Below are positions 8,929 to 16,507 of a stretch of 64,000 bases of DNA, one piece after another; position 1 is the stretch's first letter, and the number at the start of each line of letters is the position of its first letter. The notes below the pieces were generated by a model, which did no database searches, was not told where the DNA came from, and saw only the letters and a program-made list of their open reading frames with translations. The DNA is from Actinocorallia populi (GTDB lineage: Bacteria; Actinomycetota; Actinomycetes; Streptosporangiales; Streptosporangiaceae), in the NCBI RefSeq assembly GCF_002995495.1, contig NZ_PVZV01000006.1, forward strand, positions 372,001 through 436,000, written 5' to 3'. The position numbers and the translations under genes are program-made.

Positions 8929-8985
8929 TCACGGGATTCCGGAAAATCACCGGAGAATGTCGGACATCGCTGAGATGATTCGGCG

Positions 8986-11145
8986 ATGTCCGATCTTGTA
9001 GAGCTGATCGTCCGGAAGGCCCGGCGGCTGCCGCGGCCCGAGGGCGGCACGGGGGAGTCCGAGGTCGTCGTCCGGCAGTTCGACGCGGTGCTGATGTCCG
9101 TCGGCTTCAAACTGTCACGGGAGGCCATGGAACGGCTGGCCGGACGGGACGAGGGGACCGTCATCGACTTCGCGGTGCGCGTCCTGGCGGCCGTGCGGCG
9201 AGAGGTCGGCGACCACGTCCGGCACAACGCCTACTTCAAGGACTTCCCGGCCGGAGTACCGGACACGATGGAGTTCTGGACGCGCTGCCTCACCGAGACC
9301 CTGCTGGACCCCGCCCTCGTGGAACGCGACGGGATCGACGGCGACGGCCTGAACCTGCTGGCGCTGCCGTCCTACGGCCGCTACCTGCACACCTACGAGG
9401 AGATGCTCGCCGCGCACGACGAACTGATCCCCTCGGCAGGGGACAGGGTCACGCTGCTGCACCTCGGCGGCACGCTGGAGGAGGAGGCGTCACGCCTGTA
9501 CCTCGCGCTCGCCGGAAGCACGGTGCCGCTCGGTGAAGGCGACACGGAAGCCCTGCGCCTCCTCGCCTCCCACTGCGCCGACGGCCCGCAGCCCGCGGCG
9601 ATCCCCGTCCGGGAACACCGGGCGTACGTCAACCAGGTGCGGATGGCGTCCGGCAAGGAACTGCTCGCCGACACCGTCACCGACGTCCTGCGGCTGGCGT
9701 TCGTCCTCTCGGGCGGCAGCGCGGACCTGGAACCGACCCGGCTCCGCTCCCCGTCCCGCCGCGAACGCAAGGCACTGCTGGCCGCGCTGGACGCCATCGT
9801 GGCCGCATCCCCGGCGAAACTCGGTGACGTCAACGCCCACCAAGAGCAGTGGAAGCGGCTTGGCGAGCGCCTCCACCCGCACGAGTACCCGCGCTGGCCG
9901 CACGCGGCCCGCGTCTTCGCCGTCGCCCGAGGCGAGGAGCGTGCCCCTTCGTTCGCCGCGCGGGTGCAGACGGCAGTTGACGCACGCGACGTGCTCCGCG
10001 CCGTGAAGGCGCTCACCGCCGCACCGGGCCTGCTGTTCCGCTCACTGGACTGGCTGGTGCGCTCCGCCGCCACGGAGGAGGAGGCCCACGCCATCCTGGA
10101 GGCCGTCGAAAGCACCGCCGAACACGTCTCGGGACGGGTTCTGCTGTCGCTGCGCGAGCACCTGGTCAACCGCATCGCCTCCCGCGGAGGCCACCGCATC
10201 TTCGTCAACCGCGAGAGCAAGGCCTGGACGGCACCCGACGGCAGGGCCCCCCTCGACAAGTCGCTGGCATGGCGCCTGTGCGAGATCCTGGACGCCGAGG
10301 TGACCCGCCGCCTCCCCGAGGTCGAGCACCTGGTGATCGACCGGGAGATCTGGTCCGTCGCCCTCCCGCTGTCCGGCAAGTCGTCCCCGTCCGGCTTCGA
10401 GGTGCTGCCGCGCGGTTCGTTCTCCCTGGTGGAGGGAAAACTGCTGCGCTTCTTCATCTACTGGCGCCAGCACGAGGAGGACACCGACCTCGACCTGTCG
10501 GCGCTCCTGCTCAACGACGACTACACGTACGGCTCCCAGCTGTCCTGGACGGAACTGACGGGCGTAGGAGGCGAGCACTCCGGCGACATCACGTCGGCCG
10601 AGGACGGCGCCAGCGAGTTCATCAACCTGACCCTCGCCAAGCTGCGTCACCGCGTCATCATCCCGCAGGTCCTCGTCTACAGCGGCGAAGGCTTCAACGA
10701 GCTCGCCGAATCCTTCTTCGGCTTCATGACCCGCGACGCCGACCAGGCGGGAGCCCCCTTCGAACCCGCCACGGTCCGCATGAAGTCCGACCTCCGCGGC
10801 TCCGGCCGCGTCGCCCTCCCGCTGGTCTTCCTCCGCGGCGAGGACGGCGAGTGGCGCGCCAAATGGCTGCACATCTTCCTCCGAGGCGAACCGAGGTTCA
10901 ACCGCGTGGAGACGACCGGCTCCACCGCGGTCCCCCTCGTCCGCGCGATCGTGGACCGCGAATACCTGCGCGTACGCCACCTGACCGACCTGTGGGCGAC
11001 CAAGGCCGCCAAGGTCACCTTCCTCGGCGAGGACGACCTCCCCTCCACCCCGGTCACCTTCGTCGGCCGAGAACACCCCGAAGCCCTCCCCGAAGGCTCC
11101 CAAGTCTTCGACCTGACCCGTCTGACCGACCTCATCCCCTCCTGA
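8986..11145 (+). CDS. Large protein with C-terminal TerD-like domain (SCO0854/MXAN_6230-type)
   Basis: A 719-residue soluble protein. The first ~480 residues are mostly helical and resemble large proteins found with tellurium-resistance-type (ter) genes in Streptomyces and myxobacteria. I recognise the pattern (GGHRIFVNRESKAWTAPDGR, then a paired Leu/Glu-rich helix) but cannot name a domain. No RING-like CxxC pairs are present. From about residue 490 the sequence turns into a TerD-type segment (DTDLDLSALLLNDDY, then FINLTLAKLRHRVIIPQVLVYSG and GFMTRD). TerD domains bind Ca2+ and operate in membrane-associated stress complexes; several Asp residues expected for binding remain. No other ter gene is visible in the window. 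The start is set by the MSDLVELI N-terminus. Confidence 0.7.
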   Translation: MSDLVELIVRKARRLPRPEGGTGESEVVVRQFDAVLMSVGFKLSREAMERLAGRDEGTVIDFAVRVLAAVRREVGDHVRHNAYFKDFPAGVPDTMEFWTRCLTETLLDPALVERDGIDGDGLNLLALPSYGRYLHTYEEMLAAHDELIPSAGDRVTLLHLGGTLEEEASRLYLALAGSTVPLGEGDTEALRLLASHCADGPQPAAIPVREHRAYVNQVRMASGKELLADTVTDVLRLAFVLSGGSADLEPTRLRSPSRRERKALLAALDAIVAASPAKLGDVNAHQEQWKRLGERLHPHEYPRWPHAARVFAVARGEERAPSFAARVQTAVDARDVLRAVKALTAAPGLLFRSLDWLVRSAATEEEAHAILEAVESTAEHVSGRVLLSLREHLVNRIASRGGHRIFVNRESKAWTAPDGRAPLDKSLAWRLCEILDAEVTRRLPEVEHLVIDREIWSVALPLSGKSSPSGFEVLPRGSFSLVEGKLLRFFIYWRQHEEDTDLDLSALLLNDDYTYGSQLSWTELTGVGGEHSGDITSAEDGASEFINLTLAKLRHRVIIPQVLVYSGEGFNELAESFFGFMTRDADQAGAPFEPATVRMKSDLRGSGRVALPLVFLRGEDGEWRAKWLHIFLRGEPRFNRVETTGSTAVPLVRAIVDREYLRVRHLTDLWATKAAKVTFLGEDDLPSTPVTFVGREHPEALPEGSQVFDLTRLTDLIPS

Positions 11146-11148
11146 AGC

Positions 11149-11167
11149 GCCCGTCACCGGTACGGGC
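11149..11167 (+). terminator. Short hairpin after the TerD-fused gene
   Basis: Arms GCCCGT and ACGGGC enclose a 7-base loop four bases after the stop codon. It is short and lacks a U-tract, so termination is only plausible. Confidence 0.35.
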
Positions 11168-11368
11168 ACAGCAGCGGCGACACAGGTCTTCCGCGTGGTG
11201 GAGGCGATCCCGCTCGCAGCGAGGGCGGACGGCGATACGGCCGGGCATCGCCGGCTTCACCCAGACCGGAGATCGCGGGGGAGTGTCGGGTCGGCGGCAG
11301 CCTGGTCACTCCGAAGACGAGACAAGCGAGGTGGGCGTTTCATCAAATCGCCGGATGAAAGGGGCACC

Positions 11369-11977
11369 GTGGCCAAGTCGAAGAAGAAGCAGCAGAAAGA
11401 CAAGGCGAAAGCGCTCGGCTGCGCGACAGGGGTGGTCATCCTCCTCGGATTCTCCGCATGCGACGCGATCTTCGGCGACGACGAACCCGAACCGCTCACC
11501 GTCGCGCCCCTCCGTACCACCGCCACCGCCAGCAGCGCTCCGCCGACCACCGACGCCGACTCCTTGACGGCGTGCAGCCGCACCGCCCAAGCCGCAGCCC
11601 TCCGCAAAGCGGGACAGAAGAAGCGTGCCATCAACCTGGAATCCGCCGCACTGGCCGCCGCCACCACGTCCGCCGCGCCCGATCTCGCACGCCTCGGACC
11701 GACCCGCACCCGCGCGAACATCAAACTGCTGCGCGGCTGGTGCGCGACCCACCACCCGGGGATCAAGGCCGGTCCGGTCGAACCCGAGCCGCAGAAGACC
11801 CGCAAGCCACGGCCGCAGAAGACCACGAGCAAACCGGCCGCCCCGTCCACCGACCCCCGCTTCCCGACATGCTCCGCAGCGAACGACGCCGGATACGGAC
11901 CGTACCGGGAAGGCGTCAACCCCGAGTACGCCTGGTACCAGGACCGTGACGGCGACGGCGTCGTCTGCGAAAGCTGA
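11369..11977 (+). CDS. Excalibur calcium-binding-domain protein, membrane-anchored
   Basis: The GTG start is preceded by AAAGGGG. A Lys-rich N-terminus (AKSKKKQQKDKAK) leads into one hydrophobic segment (CATGVVILLGFSAC) that could be a signal anchor or a weak lipobox ending at Cys. A Thr/Ser/Pro-rich linker, a ~75-residue helical stretch (LTACSRTAQAAALRKAGQKKRA) and a second Pro/Lys-rich linker follow. The last ~40 residues form an excalibur domain (FPTCSAANDAGYGPYREG, then the Ca2+-loop signature DRDGDGVVCE). Excalibur domains occur in actinobacterial and bacillar cell-surface proteins and resemble EF-hand-like Ca2+ loops. The protein should be exposed at the outer face of the membrane. Its function is unknown. 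Confidence 0.82.
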   Translation: MAKSKKKQQKDKAKALGCATGVVILLGFSACDAIFGDDEPEPLTVAPLRTTATASSAPPTTDADSLTACSRTAQAAALRKAGQKKRAINLESAALAAATTSAAPDLARLGPTRTRANIKLLRGWCATHHPGIKAGPVEPEPQKTRKPRPQKTTSKPAAPSTDPRFPTCSAANDAGYGPYREGVNPEYAWYQDRDGDGVVCES

Positions 11978-12006
11978 ACCGCCCCGACATCACACGAGAC
12001 GTGCTC

Positions 12007-12120
12007 TTAGAGCCTGGTGTCGGGGCGGGATGCGACGTCGGGGTCGGAGTCGGCGGCGGTGGGGTCGGTCGGTTTGTGTTCGATGCCGTTGAGGACCACA
12101 TCGAGCACCGTGCGGACCCG
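12007..12120 (-). pseudogene. Fragment resembling the C-terminal tail of a TetR-type regulator
   Basis: The reverse strand encodes RVRTVLDVVLNGIEHKPTDP and a Pro/Asp-rich tail ending at a TAA, reading like the last helix of a TetR-family protein. Coherent coding ends abruptly near 12120, where forward-strand dehydrogenase sequence begins soon after. It is interpreted as a deletion remnant; the family assignment is weak. Confidence 0.3.
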
Positions 12121-12166
12121 CCCGGTCGTCAGCGGGGCGCGGGCGAGGATCCGCCTGCCCGGCTCC

Positions 12167-12485
12167 GTCTCGTTCGTCCAGGGCGCCTCCGCCGTGGACG
12201 CGGGCGCGACGTCCTACGGCGGCGCCGTGCACTCCGCCGACCTGAAAGCGGGCGATCGCATCGGCATCGTCGGGCTGGGTGGTCTCGGCCTGACCGGAGC
12301 GCGACTCGCGGTCCTGCTGGGAGCCGAGGTCCATGCGGCCGAGCCGCGACGGGAAACATGGCCGATCGCCAAGGAACGCGGCGTCATCAGCATCGTCGAG
12401 GACGTACTGGAGCTCGCCCCGCTCCAGCTCGACACGATCGTCGACTTCGCCGGCTTCGGAACCACCACGGCCGGGGCGATCTCCG
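12167..12485 (+). pseudogene. Remnant of a zinc-type alcohol dehydrogenase (medium-chain dehydrogenase/reductase)
   Basis: About 105 codons encode the nucleotide-binding core of an MDR enzyme: DAGATSYGGAVHSADLKAGD, the Rossmann fingerprint GIVGLGGLGLTGARLAVLLGAEV, and DTIVDFAGFGTTTAGAIS. The N-terminal catalytic zinc domain (about 150 residues) and the C-terminal ~80 residues are missing, and the frame runs into unrelated sequence at both ends. The fragment sits next to a reverse-strand TetR-like tail, so the locus once probably held a TetR/dehydrogenase pair that collapsed by deletion. Confidence 0.7.
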
Positions 12486-12671
12486 CCGGTCATCGTCCGG
12501 AGCCGTCCCACCGCCCTGCCGGGTGCCGCGGAACCAGAGCCGACATCATCTCGGCAGATCACCCGAAAAGCCGTGTAAGACATGCTCTCAGCCCGGCTGA
12601 AGACCTGAACTCCGAACAGGGTCTGGTGGCTCGTCTCTCAGCGTTGCCGGGGTTTGATGCGGGACGAGCCG
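12486..12671. other. Gap after the dehydrogenase remnant
   Basis: This 186-base stretch lies between the dehydrogenase remnant and the ridA stop. I see no convincing gene, repeat or RNA. Reverse-strand translation gives a short Arg-rich frame without recognisable motifs. Confidence 0.4.
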
Positions 12672-13049
12672 CTAGCTCACGCTCGCCACGGCTTCGACCT
12701 CGAGCAGGACGTCCGGCCGGAACAGCCCGGCGACCTGGACCAGCGAACTCGTCGGCGGACGCTCGGTGTCCACGAACTCATCGCGCACCGCCCGCACGAC
12801 CGGCAGGTGCCCGGTATCGACGACGTACAGGGTGAGCTTGAAGACGTCGCGCCATCGCGCTCCACCTGCTGCCAGCGCTTCGGTCAGGTTCTGGAAGACC
12901 AGCCGCGACTGTTCCTCCCACCCTTGCGGCACGGAGCCGTCGGCGGCGACGGGCACCTGCCCGGACGTCCAGACCAGACGTCCGCCGGCGGGCACCGAGG
13001 CGACCTTGCTGTAGCCGTTGGCCGGTCCGATCAAGGCGATTTCGTCCAT
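12672..13049 (-). CDS. RidA-family (YjgF/YER057c/UK114) protein
   Basis: A 125-residue protein with the RidA layout: SKVASVPAGGRLVWTSGQVPVAADGSVP, a central helix (QSRLVFQNLTEALAAGGARWRDVFKLTLYVVD) and the C-terminal SSLVQVAGLFRPDVLLEVEAVA strand-helix. RidA proteins form trimers and many deaminate reactive enamine/imine intermediates. The catalytic Arg that marks the canonical RidA subfamily (in a 'P-x-R-x-x' context) reads here as ERPPTSSLVQVAGL without it, so this is more likely an Rid2-Rid7-type relative with an undetermined role. The start at MDEIALIG removes an upstream extension (a GTG/ATG at 13115) that reads into transposase-remnant DNA. Confidence 0.85.
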   Translation of the reverse strand: MDEIALIGPANGYSKVASVPAGGRLVWTSGQVPVAADGSVPQGWEEQSRLVFQNLTEALAAGGARWRDVFKLTLYVVDTGHLPVVRAVRDEFVDTERPPTSSLVQVAGLFRPDVLLEVEAVASVS

Positions 13050-13094
13050 GATCCCAAGCCTATGGCCGCCTCTCGGCGCACGGGGCCGTGCCTC

Positions 13095-13188
13095 TTGCCG
13101 AGCCTCCCGCTCCATTTCGGGTCCGACGCATCGAACCCTTGCTCGCTGAACGGGTGCATCACCTGACGCACGTAGCCGTCACCGGCCT
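13095..13188 (-). pseudogene. IS630-like transposase remnant (N-terminal HTH piece)
   Basis: The reverse strand between ridA and dinB reads GYVRQVMHPFSEQGFDASDP followed by KWSGR. This matches the first HTH region of IS630/Tc1-like transposases, where the usual pattern is VRxVIHAFNExGFDALDPKWSGGRP. Only about 30 codons survive, with no DDE catalytic residues and no terminal repeats. It supports this patch having been an insertion and rearrangement site. The remaining ~100 bases up to the dinB stop hold nothing I recognise. Confidence 0.5.
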
Positions 13189-13289
13189 GCGTCAACGACC
13201 TGATCGTGGAGGCAGACCGGGTCTGTGCACCACGCCCACCCCCGGGACCAGGCCGTCGCTGTGTCCGACCGCCTCGAAGTACAACGAGC

Positions 13290-13802
13290 TCAAAGCGGGT
13301 TGCCGGTCGTGCCGTCGAGCATCTCGCGCAGGATGTCCAGGTGGCCGTTGTGGCGGGCCGTCTCCTCGATGAGGTGGAGGAGGATCCAGCGCAGGTCGAC
13401 GTGGAGGTCGTCGCGAACGGCTCGCCGTGCCCGCTCGTCCAGACTGCACCCGGCGACCAGTTCGCGGTGGCGGGCGCTTTGCTCGGCGTACTCGTCGAGC
13501 AACCGCGTGAGGGGGAAGTCGACGGCGATGCGCATCTCGCGGTCGGGGTCCTCCTCGGTCCAGGGGCCCTGGTCCTCCTCGCCGCGGAAGACCACCTGGA
13601 ACCAGTAGTACTCGACCCAGCGGAGGTGGTTGATCACTCCGCTCAGGGTCATCAGCGGTGAGCCCGGCAGGAGCGCCTTGCGGGCGTTCTCCGCGGAGAC
13701 ACCGGCACACTTGGCGCGGGCGGTGTCACGTGCGTAGTCGAGAAAGGTGGTGAGTTGTGTGCGTTCGTCCCACGCGGGTGGTGTGTCGTCGATTGCGGTC
13801 AT
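13290..13802 (-). CDS. DinB-family (DUF664) protein
   Basis: A 170-residue four-helix-bundle protein of the DinB/YfiT type. The metal-ligand histidines appear as LSGVINHLRWVEYYWF (first helix pair) and LRWILLHLIEETARHNGHLDILREMLDG, where H-x3-E-x4-H-x-GH is the diagnostic C-terminal motif. DinB-like enzymes include thiol-dependent S-transferases (bacillithiol or mycothiol users), although many have no known substrate. In an actinobacterium mycothiol is the likely partner. The start MTAIDDTPPAWDERTQL is typical for the subfamily. It appears to be transcribed alone. Confidence 0.88.
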   Translation of the reverse strand: MTAIDDTPPAWDERTQLTTFLDYARDTARAKCAGVSAENARKALLPGSPLMTLSGVINHLRWVEYYWFQVVFRGEEDQGPWTEEDPDREMRIAVDFPLTRLLDEYAEQSARHRELVAGCSLDERARRAVRDDLHVDLRWILLHLIEETARHNGHLDILREMLDGTTGNPL

Positions 13803-14146
13803 CGCACGAAGTGTCCCCGATCGCCGCGACCGATGTCGAGGTATTTGACGGCGGGCACGACCTGCCCCGCCCGGCATGACACCGAATACCGGCCGCTGCT
13901 CCTCACCCCGGTGGCTCAAGGCGGTCCGACCCGGGCGGATCGGCTGGCCCGGTAGCGGTCGTCATGCTAGTGTGATCAATAGGCGAGGCCATGAGGGGGG
14001 TTCCTTCTCATATTTTTTACGATAAAAAAATTTACCCGTCTCGCTTTCCTCGCCTCAGCGAAAAGGCCCTCGGTTCCCGGGGGTCTTCGCCTTTTTTCGG
14101 CCATGGTCGTCTTTCACCAATCGAAGGAGGCGGACGGCCGGGGGAG
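13803..14146. other. Intergenic region with an AT-rich patch
   Basis: A 344-base gap between the divergent dinB and HEPN-type genes. Bases ~14008-14040 hold runs of T and A (TATTTTTTACGATAAAAAAAT) that are out of place in this genome and may mark foreign DNA or a promoter. A terminator-like hairpin follows. No protein or RNA gene was recognised. Confidence 0.5.
14059..14099 (+). terminator. Terminator-like hairpin in the leader of the HEPN-type gene
   Basis: Arms CGAAAAGGC and GCCTTTTTTCG enclose a GC-rich loop, giving a forward-strand stem ending in a T6 run. No gene lies immediately upstream on this strand, so it would act as an attenuator in the leader of the downstream gene, or it is a leftover of a lost gene. 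Confidence 0.4.
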
Positions 14147-15266
14147 CTGAAGGTCGGGGCGTTCGACGTCGAGGACCTGTACCGGGCGGCCTGGGCGCAG
14201 GCCGTCGCGGCGCTCGACCACTGGGTCACCAGGGAGCTCGTCGAGCGGGGGGCTGGCGCTGGCGTTGCGGCCGGAGGCCGACAGGCCGCCGAAGTTCGGC
14301 AGGCTGACGGTCTCGATGGAGCTGTTCGAGAGGGTGCACCATCGTGGTGGTTCGCTCGCCGAGGCGTTCCGGGAGCGGCTCGAGAAGGAATGGGCCTACC
14401 AGTCGTTCCAGCAGCCCAAGAAGATCGAAGACGCCTTCGCCCAGGTGAGCACGGTCAGGCTGTGGCCGAGGGTCGCCGGTGTGCTCAGCAGGGCGGGGCA
14501 GGCGGCCGTGACCGCGGACGAGGTGAGGGGCCGGCTCCAGCGGATCGCCGACCGCCGCAACCGGATCGCGCACACCGCGGACCGTGACCGGGAGAGCCCG
14601 ACCGGCCGCCGTCCCCTGACGGCCGACGAGGCGGCCGAGACCGTCGAGTGGCTCACCCGGATCGGTGGAGCGATGTCGGACGCCCTCGGCCCGGTGCCCG
14701 TGGCCGACTACGACTTTCCGCCCGAGGACGTGGGCGAGCCCGTCCTTCTCCGCTCGGGGAGGAGCCCGTCGCACTGGGACGAGGCGAGCGTCCTGGAGGC
14801 CATCGACGCCTACTGCCCGCCGGAGGTGGCCGCGACCCTGCTGGCCGTCTACCGGCATGCCGAGTCCCATCCGGCTTTCGTGCGGTTCTACTACGGCCAG
14901 GCCGCCTATCCGTCCGTCACCGCGTGGTTCGAGATCGGTGACGATCAGGCGGCGGCGTGGAGCATCTACACCGGTGAGAAGAAGACCGTCCTGTCGATCA
15001 ACTTCCAATGGATGCGCGACCGCGGCGTCCCCGCCGACCGGATGGATCCGCTCGTGGAGAGCCTGAGCGCCCTCCCCGGCTGGACTCACGTCCCCGGGAC
15101 CGTCCGCGCGTCCGCATACGGCAGGCGCCCGGCGCTCGAACCGAAGGCGCTCGCGGAACCTGCGGCGGCGAAGACCATCACGGACGCCTTCGACGTCCTT
15201 CTCGCCTCCTCCCGCCACGGTGCGGAGGGAGAAGGCGAGCTCCTGCGCGTGCCGGGGCGGGCCTGA
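14147..15266 (+). pseudogene. HEPN-domain protein (RiboL-PSP-HEPN-like), frameshifted in a G6 run
   Basis: The N-terminus (VEDLYRAAWAQAVAALDHWV, then TRELVERG) is in one frame and the rest (ALRPEADRPPKFGRLTVSMELFERV onward) in another. The switch falls in GAGC-GGGGGG-CTGG near 14246-14252. Removing one G joins them as LVERGLALALRPEADRPP, continuous with family logic. The first ~150 residues have the HEPN pattern: an N-terminal amphipathic helix and the R-x4-H nuclease signature as RRNRIAHTADRD. The C-terminal ~180 residues (AIDAYCPPEVAATLLAVYRH, then WSIYTGEKKTVLSINFQWM) are an unidentified alpha/beta domain. There is no ATG/GTG with correct spacing after AAGGAGG at 14124; CTG at 14147 is only a placeholder for the 5' end. 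This is either a sequencing error, a phase-variable G tract or a broken gene. HEPN proteins often act as RNases in defence or toxin systems. Confidence 0.65.
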
Positions 15267-15302
15267 CCACGTCCAGGACCCGGTGGCGGCTCTTCTGCGG
15301 TC

Positions 15303-15338
15303 GCCGGGCCGGCACGGTCTCTTCCGGACCGGCCCGGC
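15303..15338. terminator. Bidirectional hairpin between the HEPN-type gene and the small secreted protein gene
   Basis: Perfect 10-base arms (GCCGGGCCGG and CCGGCCCGGC) with a 16-base loop lie between two convergent genes, as expected for a shared terminator. Confidence 0.5.
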
Positions 15339-15377
15339 GGCCGCCGTCATTTCTTCAGGGGTTTTCGGAATCGCGGG

Positions 15378-15608
15378 TCAGGGGCGAAGGACCCACAGGT
15401 TCCAGTCGATGGCGCTGGACCGGCACTGGAAGTCGGTCCACTCCCCGCGCTTGAGGCCGTGGTGGCCTTCCTCGGTGCAGCCGGCGTGGGACCAGTAGTC
15501 GTCGAAGAACTCCCAGTGCGCGGCCTGCGCGGGGGTGGCGGTGAGCATGAGCGAGGCGGCCGCCCAGACGACCGCGAGTGCCAGAACGGCCGGGATACGC
15601 GTTTTCAT
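15378..15608 (-). CDS. Small secreted protein of unknown function
   Basis: A 76-residue protein. Residues 1-~29 form a classic Sec signal peptide (MKTR, then a hydrophobic core, and a TPAQA-AH cleavage site). The mature ~47 residues are Trp-, His- and Asp-rich (HWEFFDDYWSHAGCTEEGHHGLKRG) with two Cys that could form a disulphide. The upstream region is AT-rich with promoter-like boxes. I do not recognise a family. Secreted mini-proteins of this kind occur in many Streptomyces-like genomes; possible roles are surface protein, inhibitor or metal binding (His/Cys pattern), none supported further. Confidence 0.7.
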   Translation of the reverse strand: MKTRIPAVLALAVVWAAASLMLTATPAQAAHWEFFDDYWSHAGCTEEGHHGLKRGEWTDFQCRSSAIDWNLWVLRP

Positions 15609-15870
15609 GACACTGATTTTTACAAGCGAAAACGGCCCTGTCGCTGATCGCGGAGGGCCTGGTGTCGTTCCGTGCCGGACAGGAATTCCTGACCTGTGCG
15701 CAGCCGAAATATGCCTAAGTTAGACATAGGTCTCAAATGGTTCAATCGGCACAAAGGTATAAAGCAAATCCCTGTTTCCGTGCCTTCGCCCGCGCGACGG
15801 GAGGCCCCCGGCTCGGTCGGGCACCGGATCCCGCCGAGCCGCCGCCAAAATCTCATACCAGGTTCAAAAT

Positions 15871-15883
15871 CAGACCGGGTCTG
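15871..15883. promoter_or_regulatory. Probable TetR operator upstream of the TetR/GH-A-like pair
   Basis: CAGACCGGGTCTG is a perfect dyad around a central base, 14 bases before the TetR start, in an AT-richer promoter region. Self-control of the following operon is inferred. Confidence 0.5.
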
Positions 15884-15897
15884 GTTATAGTCCGGGT

Positions 15898-16506
15898 ATG
15901 ACAGGACTTCGTGAGCGTAAGAAGGAGCAGACGCGGCGGCGGATCGCCGCGGTGGCGTTGAGGCTGTTCGCCGAGCGCGGGTTCGACGGGGTGTCGGTCA
16001 ACGAGATCGCCGCGGCGGCCGAGGTGTCCAAGGCCACCTTCTTCGCGTACTTCCCCGGCAAGGAGTCGCTCGTGCTCCAGGGCGTGGGGGAGGAGGACAT
16101 GGCCGGGATCGTCGCGCGGCGGTCGCCGGAGCAGTCGCCTCTGCAGGCGTTGCGCGCCCACTACCGGGCGTTCGCCGCGGGGCCGATGGCGGAGGAGGAC
16201 TGGGGCGAGGTGACCGCCCGGATGAGAGTGGTCTTCGACAGCCCCGCGCTCAGCGGAGCCGCCAACGCCCTGCTCTACCGACAGCGCCAGGCGCTGGCAC
16301 GGGTGCTGGCCGAAGAGTACGGGCAGGCGGCGGCCGTGCTGGCGGCGGCCCAGATCGCCGCCACCGTGCTCACCCTCCAGGAGTCGTTCTTCCACCTCCT
16401 CGTCGGCGGTACTCCACCCCGAGAGGCCGCCCAGGCCATGGCCCGCGACACCGAACTCGCCTTCGACCTGCTGGAACACGGCATCACCCACGCGAAGGGG
16501 AAATGA
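15898..16506 (+). CDS. TetR-family transcriptional regulator paired with the GH-A-like gene
   Basis: A 202-residue regulator with HTH EQTRRRIAAVALRLFAERGF, then DGVSVNEIAAAAEVSKATFFAYFPGKE, where the FAYFPGKE segment is the usual HTH exit motif, followed by a helical sensor domain ending MARDTELAFDLLEHGI. Its stop is separated by one base from the ATG of the next gene (TGA-C-ATG), so the two are translationally coupled. The dyad just upstream is its likely autoregulatory site. The arrangement recalls the second TetR/GH-A-like pair at 33.5-35.3 kb, although there the genes are divergent. Confidence 0.92.
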   Translation: MTGLRERKKEQTRRRIAAVALRLFAERGFDGVSVNEIAAAAEVSKATFFAYFPGKESLVLQGVGEEDMAGIVARRSPEQSPLQALRAHYRAFAAGPMAEEDWGEVTARMRVVFDSPALSGAANALLYRQRQALARVLAEEYGQAAAVLAAAQIAATVLTLQESFFHLLVGGTPPREAAQAMARDTELAFDLLEHGITHAKGK

Positions 16507-16507
16507 C

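Noticed and set aside
14059-14099. Riboswitch before the HEPN-type gene.
   Set aside because: Only a single terminator-like hairpin with a T run is present; no conserved aptamer elements were recognised.
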